This document shows positions 38,925 through 47,408 of a stretch of DNA of 64,000 nt, piece after piece; within the stretch, counting starts at the first letter, position 1; the number at the start of each line of letters is the position of its first letter. This DNA comes from Pseudomonadales bacterium (GTDB taxonomy: Bacteria; Pseudomonadota; Gammaproteobacteria; Pseudomonadales; Azotimanducaceae). Under the pieces are notes generated by a model that saw nothing but the letters and a program-made list of their open reading frames with translations, searched no databases and was not told the DNA's origin. The position numbers were made by a program, and so were the translations under genes. The DNA lies in the NCBI GenBank assembly GCA_022827905.1, contig JAJEIQ010000080.1, positions 62,001-126,000 of the forward strand. The letters run 5' to 3'.

Positions 38925-39335
38925 TCAGGCCTTGTCCTTGCGACGCACGTAGAGGACGAGTTCGTGGTCTATCAGCTCAAAGCCCTTTTCAGCGACGATC
39001 TCGTGCTGCAGGGCTTCAATGCGGTCATTGACGAACTCCAGGACTTGGCCGGAATCGACATCGACCATGTGGTCGTGGTGCTCTTCGCTGGCCAGTTCGT
39101 AAACAGCGTGGCCGTCGTCGAAGTTGTGGCGTTCGACGATGCCGGCCGATTGAAACTGGGTAAGCACCCGGTACACGGTGGCGAGGCCCACGGATTCGTC
39201 CTGTTCGATCAGATGCCGGTAGACGTCCTCGGCACTCATGTGGTGGGGCTCAGCCCGTTCCAAGACCTCGAGCACCTTCAGGCGCGGCAAGGTGACTTTG
39301 AGTCCGGCCTTCTTTAGGTCGCTTCCCTTTAGCAT
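38925..39335 (-). CDS. fur: Ferric uptake regulator
   Basis: 136 residues, iron-responsive repressor. The winged-helix part has GLKVTLPRLKVLEVLE and GLATVYRVLTQFQSAGIVERH; the metal-site region is EEHHDHMVDVDSGQVLEF. The CxxC found in E. coli Fur in that region is replaced by DVDS, as in Pseudomonas-type Fur proteins that lack this structural zinc pair. It stands alone with about 50 bases downstream and 97 bases upstream without other genes. Confidence 0.95.
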   Translation of the reverse strand: MLKGSDLKKAGLKVTLPRLKVLEVLERAEPHHMSAEDVYRHLIEQDESVGLATVYRVLTQFQSAGIVERHNFDDGHAVYELASEEHHDHMVDVDSGQVLEFVNDRIEALQHEIVAEKGFELIDHELVLYVRRKDKA

Positions 39336-39432
39336 TGGAGTTCCAGCTCTGGGTTAGGTGGATGTGAGGCTAGGATGCAACTTAGCCCATGCCGCCGCTT
39401 CCGTCCAATCCAACGGTCGTCTTTCGGGAGGC

Positions 39433-40698
39433 TTACGCGGCGTTGGTGCCCGCTTGCGGATCTTGGAACACCGCCAGGTCGAGTTGGCCTTCGGTGCGCG
39501 CCACCGTCGTTGCCACCATGCCGTCGCCGGCGATGTTGACCGCGGTGCGCATCATGTCGAGCAGCCGGTCCACACCGATGATGAGCATGATGCCCTCCAC
39601 CGGCAGGCCCACTTGGGTCAGCACCATGGTCAGGGTAATCAGGCCGACACCCGGCACGGCGGCGGTGCCGACCGAGGCGAGGGTGGCGGTGAGTATGACC
39701 ATCAGGAAATCCACTAGACCCAAGTCAATGCCGTAGAACTGGGCGATGAACACGGTGGCCACCCCTTGCATGATTGCGGTGCCGTCCATGTTGATGGTGG
39801 CGCCCAAGGGCACGGCGAAGGCGGCCACTTCGTTGCGCACGCCGACGCGGTGCTCCACGGTGCGCAGCGTCACCGGCAGGGTGGCGCCGCTTGACGAGGT
39901 GCTGAAGCCGACCAGCATGGGTTCGCGCATTTTGGTGAAGAAGGTGGTCGGCTTGACCCGACCGATAAGCATAAGCAAGGCCGGGTAAATGAGCGCCAAG
40001 TGCAGGGCCAGGGTCGCTGCGACGGTGAGGAAGTAGCCTAGGAGCTTGAAGATTTCGCGCCAGCCGACCGCCGCAAACAGCGTCGTCATCAGGCAGAACA
40101 CGCCATAGGGCGCCAACTGAATCAGCAGAGTGATCAGCTTCATCAGGGCTTCGTTGACGTCGTCGAAGACACCTCGGATGCGTTGGCCGGACTCTCCGCT
40201 TTTCGCCAAGGCGATGCCTAGCAGCAGTGCGAAGACGATCACCTGCAGCATGCGGCCTTCAGCCATTGCCGCCACCGGGTTGGTGGGGAAGATGTTGATC
40301 AACGTTTCCTTGACGCTGGGTGTGGGCCTGGGCTGGTAGTCGATGTCGGCAGGCGGCGCATCCGCACCGATGCCGGGCTGCACGATCAAGGCGGCGGTCA
40401 GGGCTAGGGTAACTGCCAGGGCGGTGGTGAGCAGGTACATGCCGAGGGTTTTGCCGCCCAGGCGTCCCATGCTGGCGCTGGCACCCAACCGGGCCGCACC
40501 ACAGACCAGCGAGACGAACACCAGCGGCACCACCATGAGCTTGAGGCTGGCAATGAAGATCTGACCGCCGGCGTCGAGCACGCCATCGACTAGGAAGCCC
40601 CGCACCCAACCGGAGGGATCGAGTCCGAGTTGCTGCACGGTGACGCCGATCAGCAGGCCAGCGCCCATCCCGATGAGGATGCGAAGGGTCAAATTCAC
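39433..40698 (-). CDS. Dicarboxylate/amino acid:cation symporter (DAACS family)
   Basis: 421 residues, about eight TM helices plus re-entrant loops. HP1 reads GFSTSSSGATLPVTLR and TM7 reads GATINMDGTAIMQGVA, the substrate and sodium sites of the GltP/DctA/SLC1 family. Substrate (glutamate, aspartate or C4-dicarboxylate) cannot be chosen. GTG start at 40698, 4 bases after the rubredoxin stop. Confidence 0.93.
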   Translation of the reverse strand: MNLTLRILIGMGAGLLIGVTVQQLGLDPSGWVRGFLVDGVLDAGGQIFIASLKLMVVPLVFVSLVCGAARLGASASMGRLGGKTLGMYLLTTALAVTLALTAALIVQPGIGADAPPADIDYQPRPTPSVKETLINIFPTNPVAAMAEGRMLQVIVFALLLGIALAKSGESGQRIRGVFDDVNEALMKLITLLIQLAPYGVFCLMTTLFAAVGWREIFKLLGYFLTVAATLALHLALIYPALLMLIGRVKPTTFFTKMREPMLVGFSTSSSGATLPVTLRTVEHRVGVRNEVAAFAVPLGATINMDGTAIMQGVATVFIAQFYGIDLGLVDFLMVILTATLASVGTAAVPGVGLITLTMVLTQVGLPVEGIMLIIGVDRLLDMMRTAVNIAGDGMVATTVARTEGQLDLAVFQDPQAGTNAA

Positions 40699-40702
40699 TG
40701 GA

Positions 40703-40870
40703 CTACCCCACCTCGATCATTTCGAAGTCTTCCTTGCTTACCCCGCACTCGGGACACACAAAGTCCTCCGGGACATCCTCCCACTTCGTGCCTGGGGCAA
40801 TGTCCTCCTCTTCGCAGCCCTCGGCTTCGTCGTAGATCCATCCGCAAACGATGCACTGCCACTTCTTCAT
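40703..40870 (-). CDS. rubA: Rubredoxin
   Basis: A 55-residue Fe(Cys)4 electron carrier with both knuckles: CIVCGWIYDEAEG and CPECGVSK. The ATG at 40870 gives the typical MKKW start; AGGAGG lies 10 bases upstream. It lies divergent from ubiA across about 125 bases, an arrangement also seen in pseudomonads. The redox partners are not in the window. Confidence 0.95.
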   Translation of the reverse strand: MKKWQCIVCGWIYDEAEGCEEEDIAPGTKWEDVPEDFVCPECGVSKEDFEMIEVG

Positions 40871-40995
40871 CCGCCGCCCGCCTCCTTGCATGGGCTTAAG
40901 CGCCTCGCCGACTCGGGGCGCTCGGTCATAGGGGAAAGGGGCGCTAAGCTACTCGCGCACTCGCCAAAAATCAATCGGCGCGATAGGCTTCCAAG

Positions 40996-41859
40996 GTGAT
41001 TGTCGATCTTTCCATCTGGCGCCCTTGGCTGGCCCTCATGCGCTTCGACCGGCCGGTGGGCAGCCTGCTCCTGCTCTGGCCCACCTTGGCTGCGCTTTGG
41101 GTGGCAGCCGAAGGCGTGCCGCCAGCCGCTCTCATCGCCGTGTTCACCCTTGGCGTGTTCATCATGCGTGCCGCTGGCTGCGTCATCAATGACTTGGCCG
41201 ACCGCCGTTTCGACCCACTGGTGGCGCGCACCCGCAACCGGCCCCTCGCCACGGGTGCGATCAGCGTGCGCGGCGCCTTGGGCCTGTTTGCGGGCCTATG
41301 CCTCGTCGCCTTGGCGCTGCTGGCTTGGTTGAACGCCGCCGCCCGCTGGCTGGCGGTGGCGGGACTGGCCATCAGCGTGCTCTATCCGTTCACGAAACGC
41401 TGGACGCACCTGCCCCAGGTGGTTTTGGGGGCCGCCTTCAGTTGGGGCATCGTCATGGCCTTCGCGGCGGTCGGTGGCGGGGTGCCGGCCACTGGCTGGC
41501 TGTTCTTCGTGGCCAGCCTCCTATGGATTGTGGCCTACGACACCTTGTATGCCATGGTGGACCGAGAGGACGATCTCAAGGCGGGCATCAAAAGCACCGC
41601 CATCCTGTTCGGAGCTGCGGATCGGTTGATGGTGGGCGTTTTGCAGGCGGGCGCTTGGTTCGGTTTCGCGCTGCTGGGCTGGCGCTCTGGATTCGGCGTT
41701 GCCTACGGCGCTGGGCTGGCGGTGATCGTCGCCCTGTTCGTGTATCAGCAAGCCCTGATTCGGGAGCGCGACCGCGACCGGTGCTTCAGGGCTTTTCTCA
41801 ACAACACCTGGGTGGGCTTCGCCCTGTTTGCTGCGGTGGTGGCGGAACGCGCGCCCTGA
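40996..41859 (+). CDS. ubiA: 4-hydroxybenzoate polyprenyltransferase
   Basis: Membrane prenyltransferase that adds the polyprenyl tail to 4-hydroxybenzoate in ubiquinone synthesis. 287 residues with both Asp-rich motifs, NDLADRRFDPLVART and YDTLYAMVDREDD, and eight to nine TM helices. GTG start. ubiC is not adjacent. Together with the C5-pathway hemA this suits an aerobic, ubiquinone-using proteobacterium. Confidence 0.96.
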   Translation: MIVDLSIWRPWLALMRFDRPVGSLLLLWPTLAALWVAAEGVPPAALIAVFTLGVFIMRAAGCVINDLADRRFDPLVARTRNRPLATGAISVRGALGLFAGLCLVALALLAWLNAAARWLAVAGLAISVLYPFTKRWTHLPQVVLGAAFSWGIVMAFAAVGGGVPATGWLFFVASLLWIVAYDTLYAMVDREDDLKAGIKSTAILFGAADRLMVGVLQAGAWFGFALLGWRSGFGVAYGAGLAVIVALFVYQQALIRERDRDRCFRAFLNNTWVGFALFAAVVAERAP

Positions 41860-41917
41860 CGGGCGCGTATGGAGTTCCGCTGCGCGAAACTCCCGCCGCC
41901 AGCAGTGCGAAGCGCTG

Positions 41918-41945
41918 TTGATTGACGGGCCGCGTGCCCTAAAAT
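41918..41945 (+). promoter_or_regulatory. Promoter of the HAD phosphatase gene
   Basis: -35 TTGATT (41918-41923), 16-base spacer, -10 TAAAAT (41940-41945). The start codon is at 41955, so the predicted 5' leader is only a few bases: the message may be leaderless. Confidence 0.5.
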
Positions 41946-41954
41946 GCCCCGCCC

Positions 41955-42773
41955 ATGCGCCCCCACTCACCCTACCGAGTGCTCGCCTTCGACCTAGACG
42001 GCACCTTGCTGGTCGGCGAGCACTTGCCGCCGGCCAACCGGGATGCGTTGCGGGCCGCGCGGGACGCGGGCTATCGGATCATCATAGCCACCGCCCGCTG
42101 GAAGGAGGCGGCGTTGGCCATTGCCGGCGAGGCGGGCGTCGAAGATCCGGTGATCGCCTGTTCGGGCGCTCAGGTGCATGATCCCGTCTTGGACGCAGAC
42201 GTTTTTGATGAGCGCCTGCCGATCGACTTTGCTAGAGCGCTCTACGCGCTGTGCAACGAGGAGCGGTGCATCGCCACCGTGACGGTCGGCGAGCGGGTTT
42301 GGATAAAGCTGGATGGTGAACCGGATTCGGCTCTCATGACCGATCCCATGCGCTGGACGGCCCAGCTTGAACTGAACGAGGCGGACCTGCCGCGCATCGC
42401 CGCAGTCCAAGGGAGCCGCATCGGTGCCCGCATCAAGAGCGAACTCAAGGAACGGTTCCGGGACCGGGTCAACGTTTTCGACTCCATCGGCCCCACCGGA
42501 AAGATCATCCTGACCATCACTGCCAAGAACGCCACCAAGGGTGCCGCCTTGCAAGCCGCCTGCGCCCATCTCGGCGTCCCTCCGTCGGCCGCGGTGGCCT
42601 TCGGCGATGCGGAAAACGACTTGGCGCTGTTTGCCGCGGCCGGCGCTGCGGTGGCTATGGGCCAAGCCAGCGGGGAGGTCAAGGCGGCCGCCACCTACGT
42701 CAGCACACCGCATGACGAAGACGGCGTCGCCCATGCCATCGGAATATTGCTTGAACGGGGGAGGCTGCCTTGA
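41955..42773 (+). CDS. HAD-superfamily phosphatase, Cof type
   Basis: 272 residues with motif I FDLDGTLL, motif II IIATARWKEA, Lys region NATKGAAL and motif IV FGDAENDLALFAAAG, plus a large Cof-type cap between them. Likely a sugar- or nucleotide-phosphate phosphatase of broad specificity. Its stop overlaps the TTG start of the next gene (TTGA). Confidence 0.9.
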   Translation: MRPHSPYRVLAFDLDGTLLVGEHLPPANRDALRAARDAGYRIIIATARWKEAALAIAGEAGVEDPVIACSGAQVHDPVLDADVFDERLPIDFARALYALCNEERCIATVTVGERVWIKLDGEPDSALMTDPMRWTAQLELNEADLPRIAAVQGSRIGARIKSELKERFRDRVNVFDSIGPTGKIILTITAKNATKGAALQAACAHLGVPPSAAVAFGDAENDLALFAAAGAAVAMGQASGEVKAAATYVSTPHDEDGVAHAIGILLERGRLP

Positions 42774-43687
42774 GCGTGGAGACAATCGACTTCCAGGGTG
42801 ACGACGGCAAGGCCATCCACCTTTGCCGCTGGACGCCGGCGGCGGCGCCCAAGGCCGCAGTGCAGATTGCCCACGGCATGGGCGAACACATCGCCCGCTA
42901 CCAACGGGTGGCGGAGCGGCTCAATGAAGCGGGCTACGTGGTTTACGGCAACGACCATCGAGGCCATGGGCGCACCGACCCCGACCGGCTCGGCGACCTG
43001 GGCGCCGGTGGTTGGGAGGCAGTGATTGCTGACGCCCGCCGCTTGAACGAACGCATTGCTGAGGAGCACCCTCGCTTGAAGCGCATCCTGCTCGGCCACA
43101 GCATGGGCGCGATGCTCGCTCAGGAGTATCTTTGCCGCCACGGCGCCACGCTCGGCGCGGCGGTGCTGTCCGGCTCGCCGGGCTTCAACAGCTTCCTCGC
43201 ATCGATTCTGCCCCGGCTCATCGCCCGCATCGAAACTTGGCGGCTTGGCCCGGACGGTGACAGCGCCTTGATGGCCAGCCTGCTCTTCGGACAGGCGAAC
43301 AAGGCGTTCGACTCGGAGGACGCGAGCGGCTTTGAGTGGCTCTCAAGGGATGCCGACGAAGTGCGCAAGTACGTGGACGATCCGTTTTGCGGCGCGGTGC
43401 TGCGGGCCGGTAGCCTGCTGGCGTTGTTCCGCGGCGCCAAGGAGGCATCGTCGCCGATTCGCATCGCGGGCATACCCAGCAGCCTGCCCATTCACGTCAT
43501 TTCGGGCACGGCGGATCCGGTTCATAACGAGATGAAAAACCTCAACCGGCTGTTTCGGCGCTACGAGCAGGGGGTGCTGAAGGTCAGCCGCGCGCTGTAT
43601 GAGGACGGCCGCCACGAGCTGTTCAACGAGACCAATCGCGGGCAAGTGCTCGACGATCTAGTCGATTGGCTGGACGGCGTCCTTTAG
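42770..43687 (+). CDS. Alpha/beta hydrolase, monoacylglycerol lipase-like
   Basis: 305 residues of the serine aminopeptidase S33/lysophospholipase group. Oxyanion region HGMGEHIARY, DHRGHGRT, nucleophile in GHSMGAM, late Asp in ISGTADPVHN and His in YEDGRHELFNET. Begins with TTG at 42770 coupled to the HAD gene; a GTG two codons later is an alternative. It converges on the GYD-PlsC gene with a 4-base overlap of the ends. Confidence 0.88.
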   Translation: MSVETIDFQGDDGKAIHLCRWTPAAAPKAAVQIAHGMGEHIARYQRVAERLNEAGYVVYGNDHRGHGRTDPDRLGDLGAGGWEAVIADARRLNERIAEEHPRLKRILLGHSMGAMLAQEYLCRHGATLGAAVLSGSPGFNSFLASILPRLIARIETWRLGPDGDSALMASLLFGQANKAFDSEDASGFEWLSRDADEVRKYVDDPFCGAVLRAGSLLALFRGAKEASSPIRIAGIPSSLPIHVISGTADPVHNEMKNLNRLFRRYEQGVLKVSRALYEDGRHELFNETNRGQVLDDLVDWLDGVL

Positions 43688-44691
43688 GGAACCCAATCCG
43701 GATGGGCGGCGCCATCGCCGTGGGCCAGCACCCGCTCGTGCACGGCTTGCATGGCGTGAAAGATGCGGTTGGTGGCCTCAGGGACCGATGTGCCGGGTTC
43801 GAAGCGAATGGGGTCGAGCACATGGGCGGCCACCGGCCCCGGGGTGGCTTCGCGCACGCCGGGCGGTCGGATCTTCTTAAGCCCCGCCATGTACACGGGG
43901 ACCACCGGCACGCCTTTCTCCAAAGCCAGCAGGGAGACGCCGTGCTTGAATCGAGACAGGTGCCGGCCTCGGGATCGGGTGCCTTCCGGGAACAGCATCA
44001 GATTGGCGCCTTGATCGAGCAGCCACTTGGGGTAGTCCAGAGTGCGTGAGCCGCCGCCTCTTTGTATGGGGTAGAGGCCCATGACCAACGATTGGTACCA
44101 AGGCTGGAGGGTGATCTCCTTGCGGCCCTTGAGAAACCAACGGTCGGCGGCGGCGCCGAAAAAGAGGTTCGTGCGGATGTGCCACGGCAAGGCCTTCATC
44201 AGGCAGTATTGGTCGAAGTGGCTGGCGTGGTTGGCAACCACGATGCAGGGGCCGGCGATCTGCTCGAACTTGTCCTTGCCGGTCACGATGTGCTCTGTGA
44301 AGTAGCGTCGCGCCCAGCGGCCATAGGCGTAGTCGTACATCAGCAGCCGCGCCAGCCGCGCCCACCAGCGCGTCTGCCACTTGAACGGCCCGTCGGTCTC
44401 CGTGGTCTGGGAGATCAGGCGCTGAAACAGGGGCAGGTCGATGGCAGGCATGATCTGCGTGTTGGCCGTGGTGCTCAATTCCTGGGCGAGCGTGGCCCGG
44501 TAGGCCTTGAAGTTGTCCGGGGCGTCGATGATGGTGCATTGGTCCCATTCGCCGAGCAAATGGAAGCTGCCAAGCACCTTGGCCTCCCAGCGTTCGATGG
44601 CGTTGTGGACACCGGCAAGGAAGTCCGGATCCTGCTTGGTCGCCCGCAGGCCCTCGGAGTGGTACTTCATCAACAGGACGTAGTGGCTCAT
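43684..44691 (-). CDS. GYD-domain / PlsC acyltransferase fusion
   Basis: 335 residues in two parts. Residues 1 to about 95 match the GYD (ferredoxin-like, YCII-related) domain: SHYVLLMKYHSEGLRA, then LLGEWDQCTIIDAPDN. Residues about 115-335 are a 1-acylglycerol-3-phosphate acyltransferase domain with NHASHFD (HX4D, His155 to Asp160), FPEGTRSRG and VPVVPVYMAG. The acyltransferase domain seems complete and active; the GYD part may bind a ligand or a partner. The next gene upstream on the same strand encodes a stand-alone GYD protein, so the two probably work together. Lipid role inferred from the PlsC domain and the wax ester/phasin neighbourhood. Confidence 0.85.
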   Translation of the reverse strand: MSHYVLLMKYHSEGLRATKQDPDFLAGVHNAIERWEAKVLGSFHLLGEWDQCTIIDAPDNFKAYRATLAQELSTTANTQIMPAIDLPLFQRLISQTTETDGPFKWQTRWWARLARLLMYDYAYGRWARRYFTEHIVTGKDKFEQIAGPCIVVANHASHFDQYCLMKALPWHIRTNLFFGAAADRWFLKGRKEITLQPWYQSLVMGLYPIQRGGGSRTLDYPKWLLDQGANLMLFPEGTRSRGRHLSRFKHGVSLLALEKGVPVVPVYMAGLKKIRPPGVREATPGPVAAHVLDPIRFEPGTSVPEATNRIFHAMQAVHERVLAHGDGAAHPDWVP

Positions 44692-44711
44692 TGCGCCCGC
44701 TTCCTTGGCGG

Positions 44712-45029
44712 CTACTTCCCGCTTGCGCCTCCGCTGGGCGGCGCGCCCTGCATCATTTCAACGAACTGATCGATGGGCATTCCCGGCAGGGTGGTCACCT
44801 TGATGGTGCCCCGGGAGCCGAGTTCCATGGCGATGCGCGCCATGACCTCGTTGGAAGGCGCTTCGATGACGTTGACGAAGTCGTAGCCGCCGAGCACAGC
44901 GTATTGGGAGGTCACCCGGGCGCCCATGGATTCCACTTCCTTGTTGACCGCCTGCAGGCGTTCCGGACGCTCCTTCAAGGTTTTGCGGCCCTCGTCGGTC
45001 AGGGTGCTGAGCATGATGTATGTGGCCAT
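44712..45029 (-). CDS. GYD-domain protein
   Basis: 105 residues: MATYIMLSTLTDEG, AVLGGYDFVNVIEAP with the name-giving GYD, and GSRGTIKVTTLPG, a complete GYD domain. ATG at 45029 with AAGGAG 6 bases upstream. It lies 20 bases upstream of the GYD-PlsC fusion and is probably co-transcribed with it. The biochemical role of free GYD proteins is unsettled. A perfect hairpin terminator lies just upstream and separates it from the phasin gene. Confidence 0.85.
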   Translation of the reverse strand: MATYIMLSTLTDEGRKTLKERPERLQAVNKEVESMGARVTSQYAVLGGYDFVNVIEAPSNEVMARIAMELGSRGTIKVTTLPGMPIDQFVEMMQGAPPSGGASGK

Positions 45030-45063
45030 GGCGACTCCTTGCCTTTTTGGCATCATCATAGAT

Positions 45064-45103
45064 GAAAAAAAGGCCCGCAATCCGTTACAGGAACTGCGGG
45101 CCT
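45064..45103 (-). terminator. Rho-independent terminator of the phasin gene
   Basis: On the minus strand a perfect 9-bp stem AGGCCCGCA/TGCGGGCCT (45095-45103 with 45071-45079) is followed by a run of seven T. It lies about 90 bases downstream of the phasin stop and before the GYD gene. Confidence 0.9.
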
Positions 45104-45191
45104 CATTGATCCGCTGTCGGGCGGCGCGTTAAGCGCTGCCCTGGAGCGGTGCCAAATCCCTAGGTGAGGAGGAGATGAGGGGGATTGGCAA

Positions 45192-45557
45192 TCAGGCAGC
45201 GGCCTTGGCCGCTGCAGGCTTGGCGCTCTTCTTGGTGGTTTCCGGCGCCTTCGGTTCCTCGGTGGCAAAGGCACCGCGCAGCAACTCGCTGGCGCTCTCG
45301 ACGGCTTCCTTGAGCACTTCGCCGTTCGCCTTCATGCCTTCCGTGAATCCACTCCACATGGTCTCGCCGTATTCGCGCTGGAGTTCCATGAAGGAAGTGA
45401 TGTCCTTGACCTCGGGCAACTTCTCGGCGAACGACCGGTTCGTTTCGAAGACCTTCTGCACCCCTTCGGTCTGCAGTTCCGCCAGGCGGCGCAAGGTGCC
45501 CGTGTTGAGTTCAAACCACTCGCGGCCGAGGGCCGCTTGTTTTTCCAATGTGTTCAT
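45192..45557 (-). CDS. Phasin family protein
   Basis: 121 residues, almost wholly helical and amphipathic, with the phasin pattern LGREWFELNTGTLRRLAELQ near the start and an Ala/Lys-rich tail. Phasins coat polyhydroxyalkanoate or other hydrophobic granules. Preceded by an operator-like repeat cluster and followed by a strong terminator. The presence of phaR nearby supports a granule role; no phaC synthase is in the window. Confidence 0.85.
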   Translation of the reverse strand: MNTLEKQAALGREWFELNTGTLRRLAELQTEGVQKVFETNRSFAEKLPEVKDITSFMELQREYGETMWSGFTEGMKANGEVLKEAVESASELLRGAFATEEPKAPETTKKSAKPAAAKAAA

Positions 45558-45632
45558 TAGCAGTGTCTCCTGTCAGTTTTGGTCCTGATGGTGGCGTCGC
45601 ACATCGTGCCCCAGTTCATGCGCCCTAAATGC

Positions 45633-45679
45633 TGCAACGCACAATGAGCGTATTGTGCACCACACAATTGTGCGTTGCA
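45633..45679 (-). promoter_or_regulatory. Phasin promoter with operator-like inverted repeats
   Basis: A perfect 13-base inverted repeat TGCAACGCACAAT (45633-45645) / ATTGTGCGTTGCA (45667-45679) has a third half-site ATTGTGC at 45652-45658. On the minus strand TTGCAA (45675-45680) and CACAAT (45652-45657) are 17 bases apart and could be the -35 and -10, so a bound repressor would cover the promoter. TGC/GCA-rich sites of this kind are what PhaR proteins are reported to bind, and phaR lies 2.7 kb away. The rest of the gap to the next gene is A/T-run sequence. Confidence 0.6.
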
Positions 45680-45736
45680 ACATTTTTTTTCAACTTTTTT
45701 TACCTGCGACTTTTCCCGGCTTGGGCGGGCTTCGGG

Positions 45737-47224
45737 TCAAGCCACCCGGGGCAGCGTTTCAACGAGTGGCGGTGGTGCCACCGAAAGCGCATGCACGTTG
45801 GCGGGCAGGACTGCGGCCTTGAGGTCGATGAACTCGGCGAGCATCTCATCGCGCAGGCGGTCGGCATCGGGCAGCGCTTTGGCGCAGGCCGTGATGCCCA
45901 AGTACAGGATGCCGTCGTAGCTCTGCACCGTCAGATTGACGCCCGTGCCGTGGGCCGGAATCGACACCGGATAGTGGGTGAGCATCCGGGCGCCGTTGGA
46001 GTAGAGCGTCTGGCGCGGGCCGGGGACGTTGGATATGACCACATTGATCGACTGCGGGCCATTGCCGGCGCTGGTCCGTTCCGCCCAGAGCGCAGCGTTG
46101 CGCAAGGCCGCGGGCAGGCCTGGTAGAGCTGCTTCGCCGGACAGGAGCGGGGCCGCGTCGGCGGTGGTTGCCTTGGCTGTCCGCGCCGAGGCGGCCACGG
46201 CTGCAACGCGCGCCTTGGCCTCGGCGATGTCGGTGCCGAGCGCCACCTGCATCATCGTGACTTGGTTGTTCAAAGAGCTATCGCCGGGCTGGCGTAGCGA
46301 GACGGGGCAGCCGGCGATGAGCGAGGCTTCGGGCAGTTCGCCCTTGGCTTCGAAGTAACGGCGCAGGCCGCCGCCGCAGACCGCCAGAAAGACATCGTTC
46401 AGCGTGGCGTTCAAAGCCCGGCCAACGGCCTTGATGTCCGCCACCGCCAGTTCGCCGACTGCGAAGGTTCGAGCGGCGCCTATCGGTCGATTGAAGTTGG
46501 TTTTTGGTGCCGGTGCCGGTGCCGGTGGCGCGCCGAGGCTCTCACTGGAATCCAAGGCGCGCTGCCAAAGGCGGGCGCTGGCGTCGAGCCGCTTGGGCCA
46601 GCCGGTGAATTGATCGACTTGGGCGACGGCGAAGTTCCGCCAGGCGTCCAGCATCAATGACAGGGTGTCGTGGCGTGCTGGCCGCTCCGAGAATTCGACG
46701 GGCGGCGTCGCAATGGGCCGCGGCTGGGGTTCGGTGTCCATCAGCGTCATGGTTGCCGCTTGGCCGGCCATGCCGTCCAAGCAGGCGTGGTGCACGCGGC
46801 TGTAGTAGGCGACCTTGCGACCGCCAAGGCCGTCCTCGTCTGCCAAGCCGCAGAGCACCGCCATCTCCCACAGTGGGCGGCTGCGGTCCATGGGCGTTGC
46901 ATGGAGTTCGGCGATGGTGCGCTCGAGTTCCGCTTGGCCACCGGGGGCGGGCACGTCAACCCGGTAGATGTGCCGGTCGATGTCGAAGTCGGGGTCGCGC
47001 ACCCAGAGCGGGTGGTCGAGGTCGAAGGGCGTGGCCTGCAATCGGTTGGTGAGATAGGGCACCAAGTGCCTGCGGGCGGCGATGAACGGCTTCAGGCTGG
47101 CAATGAACTCATCCTCACTGACGCCGTCGGGTAGCGCCATCACCTGCACCGAGGCGACGTGCATGGGGCACAGCGGGGTTTCGGCGTAGAGGAATCCAGC
47201 ATCCGTGGCGCTCAATTTGTACAT
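45737..47224 (-). CDS. Wax ester synthase / diacylglycerol acyltransferase (WS/DGAT)
   Basis: A 495-residue bifunctional acyltransferase that joins acyl-CoA to fatty alcohols or diacylglycerol for neutral storage lipid. The catalytic HHxxxDG is HHACLDG (145-151); later NVVISNVPGPRQ and GVNLTVQSYDG are family blocks. ATG at 47224 has AAGGAG upstream; the frame is open further to 47302 without support. Upstream of the phasin on the same strand, so neutral-lipid and granule genes are neighbours. Confidence 0.94.
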   Translation of the reverse strand: MYKLSATDAGFLYAETPLCPMHVASVQVMALPDGVSEDEFIASLKPFIAARRHLVPYLTNRLQATPFDLDHPLWVRDPDFDIDRHIYRVDVPAPGGQAELERTIAELHATPMDRSRPLWEMAVLCGLADEDGLGGRKVAYYSRVHHACLDGMAGQAATMTLMDTEPQPRPIATPPVEFSERPARHDTLSLMLDAWRNFAVAQVDQFTGWPKRLDASARLWQRALDSSESLGAPPAPAPAPKTNFNRPIGAARTFAVGELAVADIKAVGRALNATLNDVFLAVCGGGLRRYFEAKGELPEASLIAGCPVSLRQPGDSSLNNQVTMMQVALGTDIAEAKARVAAVAASARTAKATTADAAPLLSGEAALPGLPAALRNAALWAERTSAGNGPQSINVVISNVPGPRQTLYSNGARMLTHYPVSIPAHGTGVNLTVQSYDGILYLGITACAKALPDADRLRDEMLAEFIDLKAAVLPANVHALSVAPPPLVETLPRVA

Positions 47225-47389
47225 GATCCACTCCTTGGTGGTGGCGAAAGGCACAGCACTGTGTACGCAAATCCCGTGCCAGCATTTCGAATAGAGGACC
47301 AATCCCGGGTCGGCGAATGGTCGCCAGTTGGGGAGAGCGGCGGCACTATACGGATTGGATATGACAAATCAACCCCGAAATGCTCGATA

Positions 47390-47400
47390 TTGCAGTGCAA
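47390..47400. promoter_or_regulatory. PhaR-like operator candidate
   Basis: TTGCAGTGCAA is a palindrome around one central base, in the gap between divergent WS/DGAT and the lipase-like gene that leads to phaR. It shares the TGCA core with the phasin promoter repeats, so phaR may regulate itself and WS/DGAT. Confidence 0.4.
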
Positions 47401-47408
47401 CAAAATGA

